Source: Thiodiazotropha sp040506775 (GTDB lineage Bacteria > Pseudomonadota > Gammaproteobacteria > Chromatiales > Chromatiaceae). From it: a stretch of 64,000 bases of DNA. A program made the translations under genes and the position numbers. The notes under the pieces are model-generated. The model did not search any database. It saw only the letters and a list, made by a program, of their open reading frames with translations, and was not told where the DNA came from. The stretch spans positions 1 through 64,000 of the forward strand of contig JBEVWC010000016.1 of assembly GCA_040506775.1 (NCBI GenBank), written 5' to 3'. Shown here piece by piece: positions 17,095 to 26,427 of this stretch; position 1 is the first letter of the stretch, and each line of letters opens with the position of its first letter.

Positions 17095-17457
17095 TCAGTT
17101 GCAATCCAGGGCCGGATCCAGCAGCGATGAATTGACCAGGGCATTGGGTCGTCCACGAACCCCTGACTGGCTGATGGCCCAGTCGTAGAGTTCCGGCTGG
17201 GGTTTCCAGAACATGACTCCGATGCCATCGGTTTGGACATGGGTGACAACGCCCATGATCGACCATTGACGACCGCCGCGGAACAACTCAAGCTCAACCA
17301 ACGCCCCGGTGAGCATGGTCAGACTCTCGGTGCTGAGGAAAATCCCCTGCATGGAACAGTTCACCGCCTTGGCGGGCATCAGCCGCTGCTTGCGGTAGCG
17401 GATATAGACATCGCCATCCAGGGGATAGCGCTTACTGTAGCGTTTTTCGACTGACAT
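17095..17457 (-). CDS. Stand-alone PilZ domain protein
   Basis: A 120-residue protein consisting of a single PilZ domain. The cyclic-di-GMP signature is present in slightly changed form: the arginine motif as EKRYSKRYPL near the N-terminus, and NCSMQGIF in place of the usual DxSxxG. It ends in a short polar tail. Such proteins bind cyclic-di-GMP and pass the signal on to motility or polysaccharide machines. It is separated from phoB by a hairpin and is probably its own unit. Whether it acts on the polysaccharide synthase at 2366-8125, which has no PilZ of its own, is only a guess. Confidence 0.82.
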   Translation of the reverse strand: MSVEKRYSKRYPLDGDVYIRYRKQRLMPAKAVNCSMQGIFLSTESLTMLTGALVELELFRGGRQWSIMGVVTHVQTDGIGVMFWKPQPELYDWAISQSGVRGRPNALVNSSLLDPALDCN

Positions 17458-17650
17458 GATTTTCGTTTCCGTCTTTTGGGTACCGTATCAGTCTAGAAGG
17501 GCCAAATGACCGGTGTGTGACGGTGGAATGAAGCGTTTTTGACCCTTTGATGAGCTAAAGCAAGCCCAGCCGGACGCCCCGGCGCTCCCACGTTTCCGCT
17601 GTTTCCTGGTATCCTTGCCCACCCCAAAACAGGTTTTAGCCACAACAGCC

Positions 17651-19411
17651 ATGAAGAAACAAATCGAGGACCTGGTCTATTCGGCACTGCAGCAACTCGC
17701 CAGCCAGGGTTTGATCCCCGCAGAGACACTGACCCGCCCCAAGATCGACCGTACCAAAGACAGCAGTCACGGCGACTTTGCCACCAACGCCGCGCTGGTA
17801 CTGGCGAAACCCGCAGGTCGCAATCCCCGTGAACTGGCCCAGGCGCTGGTCGGGGCCCTGCCTGCCTCCAAGCTGGTGGAAAAGTGCGAGATCGCCGGTC
17901 CCGGTTTCATCAATTTCACCCTCACCCAGGACGCCTACCACGAGCTGATTCCGCAAATTCTCCAGCAGGGTCATGGCTTCGGCCGCAGCGATCTGGGTGC
18001 GGGCAGGAAGGTTCAGGTCGAGTACGTCTCCGCCAACCCCACCGGCCCGCTGCACGTGGGTCATGGCCGGGGCGCCGCCTACGGCTCCGTGGTGGCGGAC
18101 CTGCTTGAGGCGGTGGGATACCAGGTGCACCGGGAATACTACGTCAACGATGCGGGACGCCAGATGGACATCCTCGCCACCTCGGTCTGGCTGCGCTACC
18201 TGGAGCTGTGCGACGCCACCCTGACCTTCCCCGCCAACGGTTACAAGGGCGACTATGTATGGGACATCGCCGCTACCCTGCATCGGGATCATGGCGAGGC
18301 CTATCGGCATGACGCCGCGGAAGTCTTCGACGGAGTGCCCGCGGACGAGCCTGCCGGGGGTGACAAGGAGGCGCACATCGACGGGCTGATCGGGCAGGCG
18401 AAGAAGCTGCTTGGCGGCAACCGCTACCGGTTCGTCTTCGAACTGGGGCTCAACGCCATACTGGACGACATTCGCGACGACCTGTCCCTGTTCGGCGTAC
18501 GCTACGACGAGTGGTACTCCGAACGCAGTCTTACCGAATCCGGGGCGGTCAACCGGGTCATCGAGCGGTTACGTAGCGGCGGCTATCTCTACGAAAAAGA
18601 GGGGGCGCTGTGGTTCCGTTCCACCGATTTCGGGGATGACCTCGACCGGGTGGTGGTCCGGGAGAACGGCCAGACCACCTACTTCGCTTCCGACATCGCC
18701 TATCACCTGGACAAGCTGGAACGCGGTTTCGACCGGGTCATCGACATCTGGGGTGCCGACCACCATGGCTACGTCCCCCGGGTCAAGGCGGCGCTGAGCG
18801 CCCTGGGTAACCAGGCGGAGAAACTCGATGTGCTGCTGGTGCAATTCGCGATCCTCTATCGCAATGGCGCCAAGGTACAGATGTCGACCCGCTCCGGTGA
18901 GTTCGTGACCCTGCGGGAACTGCGCAAGGAGGTGGGCGCGGATGCAGCCCGTTTCTTCTATGTGATGCGTAAATGCGAGCAACACATGGATTTCGATCTG
19001 GACCTGGCCAAGTCCCAGTCCAGCGACAACCCGGTCTACTATGTCCAGTATGCCCATGCGCGCATCTGCAGTGTGCTGCAACAGGCGGCCGAACAGCAGA
19101 TCGTGATCGAAAGCGATCCCCGGGCGGTGGACTACCACTGCCTCAACGAGGCCCACGAGCAGGCCCTCATGACCCGGCTGGCCAAATATCCGGAAATCCT
19201 CGAGTTGTCCGCCCTCAACGAGGAACCCCACCAGTTGACTCACTACCTGCGTGACCTGGCCACGGATTTCCACACCTATTACAACGCCCACAAATTCCTC
19301 ATTGAGGATGAGGCACTGCGCAACGCCCGGCTGCAGCTGATCCTGGCCACCCGCCAGGTGTTGCGCAACGGTCTGGGACTGTTGGGGGTCAGCGCCCCGG
19401 ATAAGATGTAA
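17651..19411 (+). CDS. argS: Arginyl-tRNA synthetase
   Basis: A 586-residue class I aminoacyl-tRNA synthetase. The N-terminal additional domain recognises the tRNA D-loop; the HIGH motif reads HVGHGRG and the KMSKS-like region is KVQMSTRSGEF. The C-terminal anticodon-binding helical domain ends in the conserved VLRNGLGLLGV. The start at 17651 (MKKQIED) gives the standard N-terminus; an upstream in-frame start at 17615 would add 12 non-conserved residues. The next gene, a SPOR protein, follows 16 bases later, an arrangement common in gammaproteobacteria. Confidence 0.97.
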   Translation: MKKQIEDLVYSALQQLASQGLIPAETLTRPKIDRTKDSSHGDFATNAALVLAKPAGRNPRELAQALVGALPASKLVEKCEIAGPGFINFTLTQDAYHELIPQILQQGHGFGRSDLGAGRKVQVEYVSANPTGPLHVGHGRGAAYGSVVADLLEAVGYQVHREYYVNDAGRQMDILATSVWLRYLELCDATLTFPANGYKGDYVWDIAATLHRDHGEAYRHDAAEVFDGVPADEPAGGDKEAHIDGLIGQAKKLLGGNRYRFVFELGLNAILDDIRDDLSLFGVRYDEWYSERSLTESGAVNRVIERLRSGGYLYEKEGALWFRSTDFGDDLDRVVVRENGQTTYFASDIAYHLDKLERGFDRVIDIWGADHHGYVPRVKAALSALGNQAEKLDVLLVQFAILYRNGAKVQMSTRSGEFVTLRELRKEVGADAARFFYVMRKCEQHMDFDLDLAKSQSSDNPVYYVQYAHARICSVLQQAAEQQIVIESDPRAVDYHCLNEAHEQALMTRLAKYPEILELSALNEEPHQLTHYLRDLATDFHTYYNAHKFLIEDEALRNARLQLILATRQVLRNGLGLLGVSAPDKM

Positions 19412-19427
19412 CCCAGGACCTGCGAAA

Positions 19428-20021
19428 ATGGCGGATTACAAGCATCGTGCCGGTGGCGGCAAGTCCCGCGCCAAAAGCAGCTGCAGTTGCGGCTTTCACC
19501 TGTTCGCCGGACTGGTGGCCGGGGCCTTCCTCATGGGGCTGGCCTGGCTGCAGCTTGGACCGAACCTGAGCGACGGGGATGTCCCTGGAATCAAGGCACG
19601 GCCACAACCAAAAGCCGCCCAGGAGACTTCACCTCCGGCGCCGAAACCCACCTTTGAGTTCTACACCATCCTGCCGGAGATGGAGGTGGTGATTCCCGAC
19701 GAGGAGATCGTCACTCCCGAAGAGCCGCCCGCAGCACACAAACCGCAGCCCCGTGAGACGACCACTGCATCGATCCCGGAACAGGGGAGCTATATCCTGC
19801 AGATGGGGTCGTTCCGTAAATACCAGGACGCGGACCGCCTCAAGGCACGCCTGGCCCTGATCGGCATAGAGGCAGAGATCCAAAAGGTCAGCATCAACAA
19901 CCGGGACACCTATCACCGGGTGCGCAGCGGCCCCTATGCCAGCCAGTCGCAACTGAATGCGGCACGCAAACTGGCCCGGGAAAATGGCATCACCAGCCTG
20001 GTGATCAAACTCAAGAACTAA
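19428..20021 (+). CDS. SPOR domain protein downstream of argS
   Basis: A 197-residue bitopic inner-membrane protein. The short basic cytoplasmic segment, rich in Lys, Arg and Ser, is followed by one membrane helix (about 22-43), a Pro/Glu-rich periplasmic linker (about 50-115) and a C-terminal SPOR domain (about 118-195, SYILQMGSFRKYQDADRLKARL). SPOR domains bind denuded peptidoglycan at the division septum. This is the FtsN-like architecture, and FtsN-like genes often follow argS or priA, but FtsN identity is not certain. It is followed by an intrinsic terminator. Confidence 0.85.
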   Translation: MADYKHRAGGGKSRAKSSCSCGFHLFAGLVAGAFLMGLAWLQLGPNLSDGDVPGIKARPQPKAAQETSPPAPKPTFEFYTILPEMEVVIPDEEIVTPEEPPAAHKPQPRETTTASIPEQGSYILQMGSFRKYQDADRLKARLALIGIEAEIQKVSINNRDTYHRVRSGPYASQSQLNAARKLARENGITSLVIKLKN

Positions 20022-20027
20022 GTTGCG

Positions 20028-20051
20028 GACCCCGTTTGCATGGGGTCTTTT
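20028..20051 (+). terminator. Intrinsic terminator after the argS-SPOR unit
   Basis: GACCCC pairs with GGGGTC around an 8-base loop, followed by TTTT. It lies six bases after the SPOR gene stop. The remaining 20052-20470 before the carbonic anhydrase holds no gene that I can support. Confidence 0.75.
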
Positions 20052-20470
20052 CCATACGCCCCGCTGATCCCGGCACGAGATTCCCAGGATTCGTAAAACG
20101 GGCACAGCCTATGCCTATGGCTGCGCCGGGAATCAAGTCCGGAACCCCTTGTTTACAGCACATTTCAGGCCTCTCAAGACCGCATGGAACAGGGCCTGCG
20201 CACTCTCCGCCAGCCCGTTCATGGTGTATTGAAACATCCACCTGATGAACTAGAGTTACTGGTGTCTGTTACGATTGACGCGGTTGAATTCAAACCTTCA
20301 GGACAGCATCTCAAGACAGGATGCTTGAGCCCTCCACGGAATTTACCGGAAATCGTTTTCTCAAGCGCAATCCGAGCAAGCCAAAACATGTCAACACGAG
20401 CGATTCACGCTCAACCGGCGGGTTGGAGCGGGAATCACGTTCCGAAAAAAATAACGGGGTATGTGTAACG

Positions 20471-21307
20471 ATGACCAAGAACAATTCACTCCTTGCCATG
20501 GCGATCAGCGCCGCACTGCTGGCGGTCTCACCGCTGATGGCCTCCGAAAACGCCCATGAAAAAGACTACTCAACCTCTGTCTCGAAAGACTATTCCACCG
20601 CTCCAGCCAGCCACGGCGGTGGCGGACATGGCGGTTCCTGGGGGTACCAGGGTTCCACCGGGCCTTCCCACTGGGGCGATCTGGGCAAGGAGTTCCGTCT
20701 CTGTAAGGACGGCCTCATGCAGTCACCCATCGATTTCAACCACGCCTTCAATGCCGGACGTATCAACCTGGACCTGAATTACCAGGCGGCACAACTCGAA
20801 ATCGAAAACAACGGTCATACGGTCAAAGTTTCCTATCCCGAAGGCAGCTATCTGAGTTTTTCCGGGCAGCGTTACAAACTGCTGCAATTCCACTTCCATT
20901 CACCGAGCGAACACACCGAGGCGGGTGGTTTCCACCCAATGGAAATCCATTTCGTTCACCAGGCGGATGACGGCACTCTCGCGGTGATCGGTGTATTCGT
21001 CGATGAGGGGGAGGAAAATCTTGCCCTGAGTGAAATCTGGGATCACCTGCCGAACCATGCCAACAACAAGCAGAAGTTCAACAAGGAGGTGATCAATGCC
21101 TATGACCTCATTCCCAAGGATGTGGGCTACTACCGCTACATGGGTTCGCTGACCACCCCACCCTGTTCCGAGGGCGTGAACTGGTTTGTCATCAATCAGC
21201 CGATCCAGGCCTCCAAGGCTCAGATCGACGCTTTCAAAGCGGTAATGGAAGGCAACAACCGACCCACCCAGCCGGTCAACCATCGACTGGTCGTGGACCT
21301 GCTTTAA
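20471..21307 (+). CDS. Periplasmic alpha-class carbonic anhydrase
   Basis: A 278-residue zinc enzyme interconverting CO2 and bicarbonate. It has a signal peptide (about 1-24), a His/Gly-rich linker (HGGGGHGG, 48-55) and a full alpha-CA domain. Zinc ligands are H141 and H143 in QFHFH and H160 in EIHFVH. The threonine gate is in SLTTPPC (226-232), and C78 and C232 are placed for the usual disulfide. The start at 20471 gives the signal peptide; the longer frame from 20321 is not supported. Periplasmic CA supplies bicarbonate or CO2 to autotrophs and symbionts. It is monocistronic with its own terminator. Confidence 0.95.
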   Translation: MTKNNSLLAMAISAALLAVSPLMASENAHEKDYSTSVSKDYSTAPASHGGGGHGGSWGYQGSTGPSHWGDLGKEFRLCKDGLMQSPIDFNHAFNAGRINLDLNYQAAQLEIENNGHTVKVSYPEGSYLSFSGQRYKLLQFHFHSPSEHTEAGGFHPMEIHFVHQADDGTLAVIGVFVDEGEENLALSEIWDHLPNHANNKQKFNKEVINAYDLIPKDVGYYRYMGSLTTPPCSEGVNWFVINQPIQASKAQIDAFKAVMEGNNRPTQPVNHRLVVDLL

Positions 21308-21320
21308 CGCCACATGCATC

Positions 21321-21353
21321 CACCCGGCATACCATGCCGGGTGTTTGGTTGTT
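21321..21353 (+). terminator. Intrinsic terminator after the carbonic anhydrase
   Basis: A perfect 10-base stem (CACCCGGCAT with its complement) with a 3-base loop is followed by a T-rich stretch (TTTGGTTGTT). It lies 13 bases past the carbonic anhydrase stop. Confidence 0.8.
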
Positions 21354-21545
21354 GCAACACCACTGAGATCTCCACTTCCCGGGCACCCATTCGGTTGCTG
21401 AGCATGTAGAATGCGCATGCTTGACTCGTCGATCACATGGGAACTTTGATTTCCCGTCGACCCTGTCAGCAACCCAGACACCTGCCAACGGAGAACAGCA
21501 TCTCCAGCCAGGTGATCAATCTCGAGAACGGAGACACACACCAGC

Positions 21546-21887
21546 ATGACAACCCTTCCACCCTGCCCGCAATGCGGTTCCGAATACACCTATCCTGACG
21601 GCAACCTGCTGATCTGTCCGGAGTGTGCCTTTGAATGGAGTTCAGAGGACAACCCCGAGTCAACCGGTGACACGCTCACCGTGCTCGATGCCCACGGCAA
21701 CCCGTTGAGTGACGGTGACAGTGTCACTGTGATCAAGGACCTGAAGGTCAAAGGCAGTTCATCGGTCGTCAAGGTCGGCACGAAAGTGAAGAACATCCGA
21801 CTGGTAGAGGGTGACCACAACATCGACTGCCGTATCGACGGAATTGGTGCGATGAAGCTCAAATCCGAGTTCGTAAAAAAATCCTGA
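21546..21887 (+). CDS. PhnA/YjdM-type zinc ribbon protein
   Basis: A 113-residue protein. An N-terminal zinc ribbon (CPQC at 7-10, CPEC at 24-27) is followed by an SH3-like beta-barrel (DGDSVTVIKDLKVKGSS, HNIDCRIDGIGAMKLKSEFVKK). This is the YjdM family, historically called PhnA but not needed for phosphonate use; its role is unsettled. Length matches E. coli YjdM (111 residues). A GGAGA ribosome site lies 11 bases upstream of the ATG. No phosphonate genes are nearby. Confidence 0.92.
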   Translation: MTTLPPCPQCGSEYTYPDGNLLICPECAFEWSSEDNPESTGDTLTVLDAHGNPLSDGDSVTVIKDLKVKGSSSVVKVGTKVKNIRLVEGDHNIDCRIDGIGAMKLKSEFVKKS

Positions 21888-22363
21888 TTGTTTGTTGCGC
21901 CAGATCGATTCAAGCCAGACCCGGTTCACATCCCCGCTCCGTGTGGTCATGCGTGCGTGGGAACAAGTCGAGGTATCCAGCGAATCTCCCAAGATCCGGA
22001 TGCGATGCGGATCGCCCCAATAAACTCCCTGTCACAAAAGATTCATCCCTCGATGAACGAAATGACACACGGGGACCTCACACTAGACAACTGCGGAAAC
22101 GCTGTACAGAGAAAGGTGCCAGGGAGGCACAGTTACTGATAGGGATCTCGGTTACATAACACAAGCAAGGGAATGATCCGAATTTGAAGTGGCCATCCGG
22201 CCACTTTTTTTTACCCGTTTCTCAGATGGGCACAGTGAACGTCATGCTTGTGCTTCAGATTGAAACGGGGCTTAGAGCCTGACGGATTCACCCAGGTCTT
22301 CCCCGCTCATTCAGGACAATCCATCGCGCGACGCCCGTCGCGAATGCGCACCCTTGTCCTCAT
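21888..22363. other. Intergenic region, 476 bases, no supported gene
   Basis: Small frames here (for example at 21941-22159) lack ribosome sites and recognisable composition. The region ends with a strong plus-strand terminator at 22187-22212 that lies 300 bases beyond the last gene, so a short RNA transcribed rightwards is possible. Confidence 0.4.
22187..22212 (+). terminator. Strong intrinsic terminator, isolated
   Basis: AAGTGGCC pairs perfectly with GGCCACTT around a 4-base loop, and the run of eight T begins within the stem. The nearest upstream plus-strand gene ends at 21887, unusually far, which leaves room for a non-coding transcript. Confidence 0.85.
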
Positions 22364-23053
22364 TCAAGCCGAGATATTGAAGGCGAGACCGACCCCTGCG
22401 GTCAACGCCATGGCCAGTGCACCCCAGAAGGTCACCCGTGCCGCAGCCCGCAGGACCGGGGCACCCCCCGCACGTGCGGCAATCGCACCCAAGGATCCCA
22501 GGAACAACAACGAACTCAATGCCACGTAGAGGATCAACTCGGATCTTGGCGCATACCAGGCGGCCAACAATGGCAATGCCGCTCCGACGGTGAAGGTCAG
22601 GGCTGAGGAAACCCCGGCCAGGACCGGTTGGGCCCGACCGGTTTCGGTGATCCCGATCTCATCCCGGGCGTGCGCCTCCAGGGCATTGTGCGCCATCAAC
22701 TGATCCGCCACCTGGATCGCCAGGTTCTCATCAAGACCACGCGCCTTGTAGATCTCGGCCAACTCCTGCATCTCGAGTTCCCGATCCTCTTCCAGGGCCT
22801 TTTGCTCCAACTCCAGGTCAGCGGCTTCCATGTCCGCCTGTGAACTTACCGAGACATACTCGCCGGCAGCCATGGACATGGCGCCCGCCACGAGACCGGC
22901 CAGGCCGGCCAGCAACACATCCGACTGAGCCACTTGCGCAGCGGCCACGCCGATCACCAGACTGGCGGTTGATACGATTCCGTCATTCGCACCCATCACC
23001 GCGGCGCGCAACCAGCCGCTGCGGTGCGAACGATGGTGTTCTTTGTGTGGCAT
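22364..23053 (-). CDS. VIT1/CCC1-family iron or manganese transporter
   Basis: A 229-residue membrane protein of the vacuolar iron transporter family. Helix 1 carries the characteristic MGANDGIVSTASLVIGV. Helix 2 (LVAGAMSMAAGEYVSVSSQ) contains the metal-path Met and Glu residues. A charged cytoplasmic metal-binding loop (about 70-130, rich in Glu) and three C-terminal helices follow. The His-rich N-terminus (HKEHHRSHRS) may also bind metal. Eukaryotic members move Fe2+ or Mn2+ out of the cytosol; in bacteria export is likely. Monocistronic. Confidence 0.9.
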   Translation of the reverse strand: MPHKEHHRSHRSGWLRAAVMGANDGIVSTASLVIGVAAAQVAQSDVLLAGLAGLVAGAMSMAAGEYVSVSSQADMEAADLELEQKALEEDRELEMQELAEIYKARGLDENLAIQVADQLMAHNALEAHARDEIGITETGRAQPVLAGVSSALTFTVGAALPLLAAWYAPRSELILYVALSSLLFLGSLGAIAARAGGAPVLRAAARVTFWGALAMALTAGVGLAFNISA

Positions 23054-23170
23054 AGTGCCGCTCCTTCCAAAGCATAGGAAAACTGATTCAAACCAAAGAC
23101 CGGGAAAGCCCCATCAGCAAGGCCCCGCCGATACGGACGCGGAAGATGATAGCGCAACCCACACCGATCA

Positions 23171-23494
23171 TCAGGCGCTGTAAAACACCGCCAACCAGAC
23201 AGTGATGACCTCCGGATCCGTCCAACTCACCCGGTGCCGGGTGTGTGCCGGTATCAGCAGATAGTCCCCCGCAGTCAAATCGATGTCCTGCTGATTCTCA
23301 AACGCCAACCGGGCACGACCCTGAAGCAGCAGCACCCATTCGTGTTCATCCTGGTCATACCATCCCGATTCGGGAGATGCCTGGCCATGGGAAAGAATAC
23401 GCTCGATGCGCACCGGCCGATCCTTAAGCAGTTCATCGAATTGCTCACTGGGGAGACTCTCCGGCAGATGCTCAAACAGGTTTCCATCGGCCAT
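23171..23494 (-). CDS. Small cupin domain protein
   Basis: A 107-residue single-domain cupin. Motif 1 is partly kept (DEHEWVLLLQGRARLAFE) and motif 2 reads GDYLLIPAHTRHRVSW, giving His and Glu residues suitable for a metal site. Length and sequence fit the small cupins often annotated as cupin or phosphoribosylaminoimidazole-carboxylase-like; no specific reaction can be assigned. It lies 33 bases from the acyltransferase gene in the same direction and may be cotranscribed. Confidence 0.85.
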   Translation of the reverse strand: MADGNLFEHLPESLPSEQFDELLKDRPVRIERILSHGQASPESGWYDQDEHEWVLLLQGRARLAFENQQDIDLTAGDYLLIPAHTRHRVSWTDPEVITVWLAVFYSA

Positions 23495-23527
23495 GAAGCG
23501 ACTCCTATCTAGCCAGGTTGATGCGCA

Positions 23528-24616
23528 TCAACCCGACGGGGATTTGTCCGCCGGGACGCTGTCTGCACGGACGGGGTTCCCGGGCTGGGCATGCTTGACC
23601 GGGAAGTAGAGGGGGCGCAAAAAACGGTTTCGTTCAATCACCCGTTTGATGAGCAGCGGGAATGACACGCTGAACGCATAGGAAATCGTCGCCGTGAGCA
23701 GTATCCAATCCGCGGAGACCCAGTGATCGAAACCGGACTGCAGCTTTGCCATCAGCACATAGTGGAAGATGAGTATGAACAGGCTCGCAGATCCGAATGC
23801 CTTGAAGAAAGTCTTGATACGCGATACCTGTGAAATCAGGTAGGCGCTGGTCAGTACCAGGTAGATGCCGGACAGGGCGCCCAGGGTTGCGAGTACCGGT
23901 TCCCGGTAGATCCTGCGATTCAGATCAACAGCCGCATCGCTGAACAACACAATCGAGAAGAACACCACCATCATACCGGTCAGGAGCCAGGGATTGGGGG
24001 CAAATGCCTTGACCCTGCCACTGAGGAAATGGCCCAGCATGAAATAAGCCATGCTGATGAAAATCAGATCCAGGTTGAACGGCAAGCCTGGAAGGATGTA
24101 GGTCTGATTGAACAACCTGACCTCAGCCCCGCGAAACAAATCCATCCATACCACCCCAACCAGGAGCATCACTATCAGTACCAGGGACTGCAGCATGGCA
24201 GAACCTGCGTCGAGCCTGAGCCAACGAACCAGCAGATAGGAACCCATGAAAAGAACCCACAACATGGTCAGAAACCACATCGGAGTCCAGCGAATGGTGT
24301 CGCCGGTACCGTACAGAATACCGAATGCCTCTCCCAGGACGCCATCACGTCCCAACAGGATCGTGGTCAGCAGTAACAACCCAAGGGTGGCGAAATAGGG
24401 TTTGAGCAAGGCCTGCGTCTTATGCGCAATAAACTCACCGGGTGGTGCCAGCGCCTTGAAAAACACCCCTGAGAGAAAGAAGAACAGCGGCATGCGGAAC
24501 AATCCCATGGCACTGCTAAGCCCGGAATACTGGGATGCAAGCTGACTGTGGTGAAATGCGACCAACAGGATACTCATACCCTTTGCCACATCGATCAGGT
24601 CGATCCGGTTACGCAT
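23528..24616 (-). CDS. Acyltransferase family 3 membrane protein
   Basis: A 362-residue integral membrane protein with about ten helices. The family marks are at the N-terminus: RIDLIDVAKGMSILLVAFHH, containing the catalytic-type histidine of acyltransferase 3 proteins, then GLFRMPLFFFLSGVFF. These enzymes O-acetylate or succinylate surface glycans such as O-antigen or periplasmic glucans. The basic cytoplasmic C-terminus ends after the last helix. The acceptor here is unknown. It is followed by the cupin gene. Confidence 0.88.
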   Translation of the reverse strand: MRNRIDLIDVAKGMSILLVAFHHSQLASQYSGLSSAMGLFRMPLFFFLSGVFFKALAPPGEFIAHKTQALLKPYFATLGLLLLTTILLGRDGVLGEAFGILYGTGDTIRWTPMWFLTMLWVLFMGSYLLVRWLRLDAGSAMLQSLVLIVMLLVGVVWMDLFRGAEVRLFNQTYILPGLPFNLDLIFISMAYFMLGHFLSGRVKAFAPNPWLLTGMMVVFFSIVLFSDAAVDLNRRIYREPVLATLGALSGIYLVLTSAYLISQVSRIKTFFKAFGSASLFILIFHYVLMAKLQSGFDHWVSADWILLTATISYAFSVSFPLLIKRVIERNRFLRPLYFPVKHAQPGNPVRADSVPADKSPSG

Positions 24617-25215
24617 GTACAGTCTCTAAGGCCAGTTAACACATATCCAAACAGCCACAGTCCTTCGGGCCAGAACTGAAAAGGCGCCACTCTGCGTTGT
24701 TCGTCGCACATTTGGAATAACCAAACTTCTCTCCTCGCGCCTGCTCATAGAGCGAGCTTGGGGACGAACACCCTTTGCGGATTGCCCTAATCCTATCCGG
24801 ACGCTACGAACCGGTTATCGATTCTGCCTCAAAATGTTCATTCACCCCGGGAATCGCCGTTATGTCTCATATGCATGTGAACGACACTTAATGATCCATC
24901 AGGCTATCCATACCCGCAACGTGCAATTATCTCAATCCTGTGAAACCTTGGCGAGTGTCAGCCTCCCCGATTCACCCCAATCACCCCCTGTTCAGGCGCT
25001 AGATTCCCTTGCTGAATCTCCTGACAGTGGCCGATTCGGGATCTGGTCGTTAAACGGTTGCTGGCCTCCGGTGCTACAATCCCGCGCACGCAGAAGGACC
25101 GATCGTTTCCGGCTGATCCCGAAATCATCCCGAACGGTGTTCAGTATCGCACCCTGTGAACGTCACTCCGCAGCCACGGTCATAGGCAGGGTTTTCCCAT
25201 CATTTCAGATTCACT
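24617..25215. other. Intergenic region, 599 bases, no supported gene
   Basis: This is the divergent space between the acyltransferase and the OpgC-like gene. A 140-codon frame at 24834-25256 runs across it but overlaps the OpgC start and has no family resemblance. I see no clear repeat, terminator or RNA here; promoters for both flanking genes should lie within it. Confidence 0.5.
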
Positions 25216-26394
25216 ATGCACGATCCACATCACTGGGCCTATCCGGAGCACGATAAAAGAGACCTGAGGCTCGACTTCATGCGCGGCCTGATCATGGTCT
25301 ACGTGGTGGTGGTGCACCTTGAGTACTACTCCCTGTTTTCCATGCTTGCCTGGGAACGTTTGGGGCTTGTCTCCAGCGCCGAGGGGTTTGTCATGCTCTC
25401 GGGTCTGGTGGTGGGTCTGGTATACGGTAAACGTGCCCGATCGGAAGGACTGTCCGCTGCCGCGAACAAACTCTGGCAGCGCGCTTTCAAACTCTACCGG
25501 GTGAATCTGTTCGTCATACTCAGCATCGCCCTGATCAGCCTTTTGCCTTTTATCAACAGCTTCGATGTCACCCACTGGTGGGTTCCTGATCAACGAAGCC
25601 ACTCCTTCTACCTCTACCCGTCCGACACCGCACCCTGGTGGATCTGGGTTTGGAAGGCCCTGACCCTGCAAATCGGTCCTCACCAGTTCCAGATCATCGG
25701 ACTGTATGTGATCCTGCTGAGTCTCGCCCCCCTCGCCATCCGGGTACTGATACGCGGTCATCTGGCCTGGCTGTTGCTGACCTCCTGGTCGTTGTACATC
25801 GCCAACCTGTTCCTGGGACTGCAACTCACACCTGCCCGTTTCGAACTGGGCTTTCCCCTGATGTCCTGGCAAATGCTGTTCTTCACCGGCCTGGCGGTCG
25901 GTTTTTACCGGGAGCAGGTACTGGGATGGCTGGTCGCGGAATCCAACCGTTGGTTCGGACACCTGGCCGCGGCACTCTGCGTGGGTTTCATCCTGTTCGC
26001 CTACAACGCGCCCAACCCCCTGTTCTGGCCCTGGCCGACCTGGTCCTTCATCTCACCGGACAGCTACCTGGAGATCCGCGGTTTCTGGTTCGACAAGACC
26101 CTGCTTGGACCGGGCCGGGTACTCAACAACTTCGCCCTGTTCGTCAGCATGTATATCCTGTTAAGCCGCTATTGGCGGTTATTCGAGCGGGCCCTGGGCT
26201 GGTTGCTGATTCCCCTGGGGCAGTCCTCGCTCTACGTTTTCACGGTGCATGTGTATATCATCCTTCTGGCAAGCAACCTGCCGATTCCGATCCTCGGCAA
26301 CCTGTTCTGGGGAACCCTGGTGCACGGGTCGGCGATCCTGCTGATCTGGCTGATGGTCAGGCATCGGGTGCTGTTCAACTGGATTCCCCGCTGA
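25216..26394 (+). CDS. OpgC-family membrane protein
   Basis: A 392-residue membrane protein with about ten helices. The N-terminus LRLDFMRGLIMVYVVVVHLEYYS, together with GFVMLSGLVVGLVYGKRA, is typical of OpgC, which transfers succinyl groups onto osmoregulated periplasmic glucans. OpgC is distantly related to acyltransferase 3, so two related membrane acyltransferases lie 600 bases apart here, pointing away from each other. No glucan synthase (opgGH) lies in the window. The gene for a small conserved protein follows 33 bases downstream. Confidence 0.88.
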   Translation: MHDPHHWAYPEHDKRDLRLDFMRGLIMVYVVVVHLEYYSLFSMLAWERLGLVSSAEGFVMLSGLVVGLVYGKRARSEGLSAAANKLWQRAFKLYRVNLFVILSIALISLLPFINSFDVTHWWVPDQRSHSFYLYPSDTAPWWIWVWKALTLQIGPHQFQIIGLYVILLSLAPLAIRVLIRGHLAWLLLTSWSLYIANLFLGLQLTPARFELGFPLMSWQMLFFTGLAVGFYREQVLGWLVAESNRWFGHLAAALCVGFILFAYNAPNPLFWPWPTWSFISPDSYLEIRGFWFDKTLLGPGRVLNNFALFVSMYILLSRYWRLFERALGWLLIPLGQSSLYVFTVHVYIILLASNLPIPILGNLFWGTLVHGSAILLIWLMVRHRVLFNWIPR

Positions 26395-26427
26395 ACCGAC
26401 CTGTTTCACACCAAACGGATAACGATC

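Noticed and set aside
24834..25256. A 140-codon frame between the acyltransferase and OpgC genes
   Set aside because: It overlaps the OpgC start, has no ribosome site and no family-like composition.
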